NCBI GenBank assembly: GCA_900555105.1
Contig: USJP01000110.1
Span: 1 to 6,162 of the forward strand
DNA: 6,162 nucleotides
DNA from: an uncultured Coriobacteriaceae bacterium
GTDB lineage: Bacteria > Actinomycetota > Coriobacteriia > Coriobacteriales > UMGS124
Direction: 5' to 3'
The notes beneath the pieces are model-generated. The model was not told where the DNA came from, did no database searches, and saw only the letters and a program-made list of their open reading frames with translations. Both the position numbers and the translations under genes were made by a program. Positions 5,539 through 6,162 of this stretch are shown one piece after another (positions within the stretch are counted from its first letter, which is position 1; every line of letters starts with the position of its first letter).

Positions 5539-6162
5539 ATGGAACGCCCCAACGCGTGGAAGGGTTACACCGACTCCCAGCTCGCCGAGCTTGACGGTCT
5601 GTGCGCCCGCTATACCGACTTCATCTCCGAGAACAAGACCGAGCGTGAGTGCTGCGCCGCGGCTGTGAAGCTTGCCGAAGCCGCCGGCTACCTGCCGCTT
5701 GAGGACTGCATCGCCCAGGGCAAGAAGCTCGCCTGCGGCGACAAGGTGTACACGACCGCCTACGGCAAGACGCTGCTGCTTGTGCATCTCGGCACCAAGC
5801 CGCTCCAGGAGGGCCTCAACATCCTGGGCGCCCACATCGACTCGCCGCGTCTTGACGTGAAGCAGAATCCGCTTGACGAGACCAACGAGATCGCCCGCCT
5901 CGACACACACTATTACGGCGGCATTAAGAAGTACCAGTGGGTCGCCATGCCGCTGGCCCTGCATGGCGTGGTGTCGCTGCAGAACGGCGCCAACGTCGAG
6001 GTCTGCGTGGGCGAGGATCCTTCCGACCCCGTGCTCTACATCTCCGACCTGCTGCCCCACCTGGGCCAGGACCAGATGGCCAAGAAGGCCTCCGAGGTCA
6101 TCGAGGGCGAGATGCTCGACGTCATTGTGGGCAACCGCCCGCTCGTGGTGAAGGCCGCCGAG
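5539..6162 (+). CDS. apeA: M18 family aminopeptidase, N-terminal part
   Basis: Cytoplasmic zinc metallo-aminopeptidase that removes N-terminal residues from peptides, so a role in peptide turnover or use. The first 208 codons are present and the frame is still open at the right edge; the family is usually about 430-470 residues. Diagnostic stretches are GLNILGAHIDSPRLDVKQNP, with the first zinc-ligand motif HxD at H99/D101, and LDTHYYGGIKKYQW (121-134). Further matches are PLALHGVV and YISDLLPHL with DQM, all as I recall them for the clostridial-type M18 aminopeptidase 1. The remaining zinc ligands and the catalytic Glu lie beyond the window. AAAGGA (5523-5528) is ten bases from the ATG, a slightly long but workable spacing. 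It follows ackA on the same strand after 110 bases without a clear terminator, so read-through from the ackA unit is possible. Confidence 0.93.
   Translation, partial: MERPNAWKGYTDSQLAELDGLCARYTDFISENKTERECCAAAVKLAEAAGYLPLEDCIAQGKKLACGDKVYTTAYGKTLLLVHLGTKPLQEGLNILGAHIDSPRLDVKQNPLDETNEIARLDTHYYGGIKKYQWVAMPLALHGVVSLQNGANVEVCVGEDPSDPVLYISDLLPHLGQDQMAKKASEVIEGEMLDVIVGNRPLVVKAAE

Noticed and set aside
5515..6060. Minus-strand open frame of 181 codons opposite the aminopeptidase
   Set aside because: It is the complement of a strongly matching M18 coding sequence and has no support of its own.

Overview
The window looks like chromosomal DNA of a GC-rich, anaerobic Gram-positive bacterium, most likely a member of the Coriobacteriia (the Collinsella/Olsenella/Atopobium side of the Actinomycetota). 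This is an inference from the GC-rich codon use, the acetate kinase, an M18 aminopeptidase of the clostridial/coriobacterial kind, an XRE regulator beside a membrane Ser/Thr kinase, and a DUF4190/DUF4352-like membrane protein. I ran no database search. I see no insertion sequence, phage gene, CRISPR array or plasmid function.

Layout. The left part (1-3501) runs on the minus strand. Read in the direction of transcription (right to left) it holds a three-helix membrane protein with a secreted beta-rich domain (2728-3501), a small XRE-type DNA-binding protein (2214-2633), a rho-independent terminator (2143-2176), a membrane-anchored Ser/Thr kinase homologue (784-2118), a tRNA-Pro(GGG) gene with its own promoter and terminator (533-696), and the 5' part of pgsA (1-309), which runs off the window. 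The right part (3796-6162) is on the plus strand. It holds a receiver-only response regulator overlapping the acetate kinase gene ackA by 20 bases, then the 5' part of an M18 aminopeptidase gene. The two halves diverge from a 294-bp intergenic region (3502-3795) with a recognisable promoter facing each way and a cluster of GCACGT-like half-sites.

How the genes may work together. The membrane protein, XRE protein and kinase form a compact set that could be an envelope-linked signalling module, although a strong terminator lies between the regulator and the kinase. The receiver/ackA overlap implies coupled translation and suggests that acetate/ATP production, or acetyl-phosphate level, is tied to a two-component circuit. 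No pta gene lies next to ackA here. pgsA (phosphatidylglycerol synthesis), tRNA-Pro and the aminopeptidase are housekeeping.

The points most worth a second look are the receiver-ackA fusion-like arrangement, the non-consensus residues of this acetate kinase in the acyl pocket and ATP-binding loop, the terminator in the leader of the kinase gene, and the half-site cluster between the divergent units.
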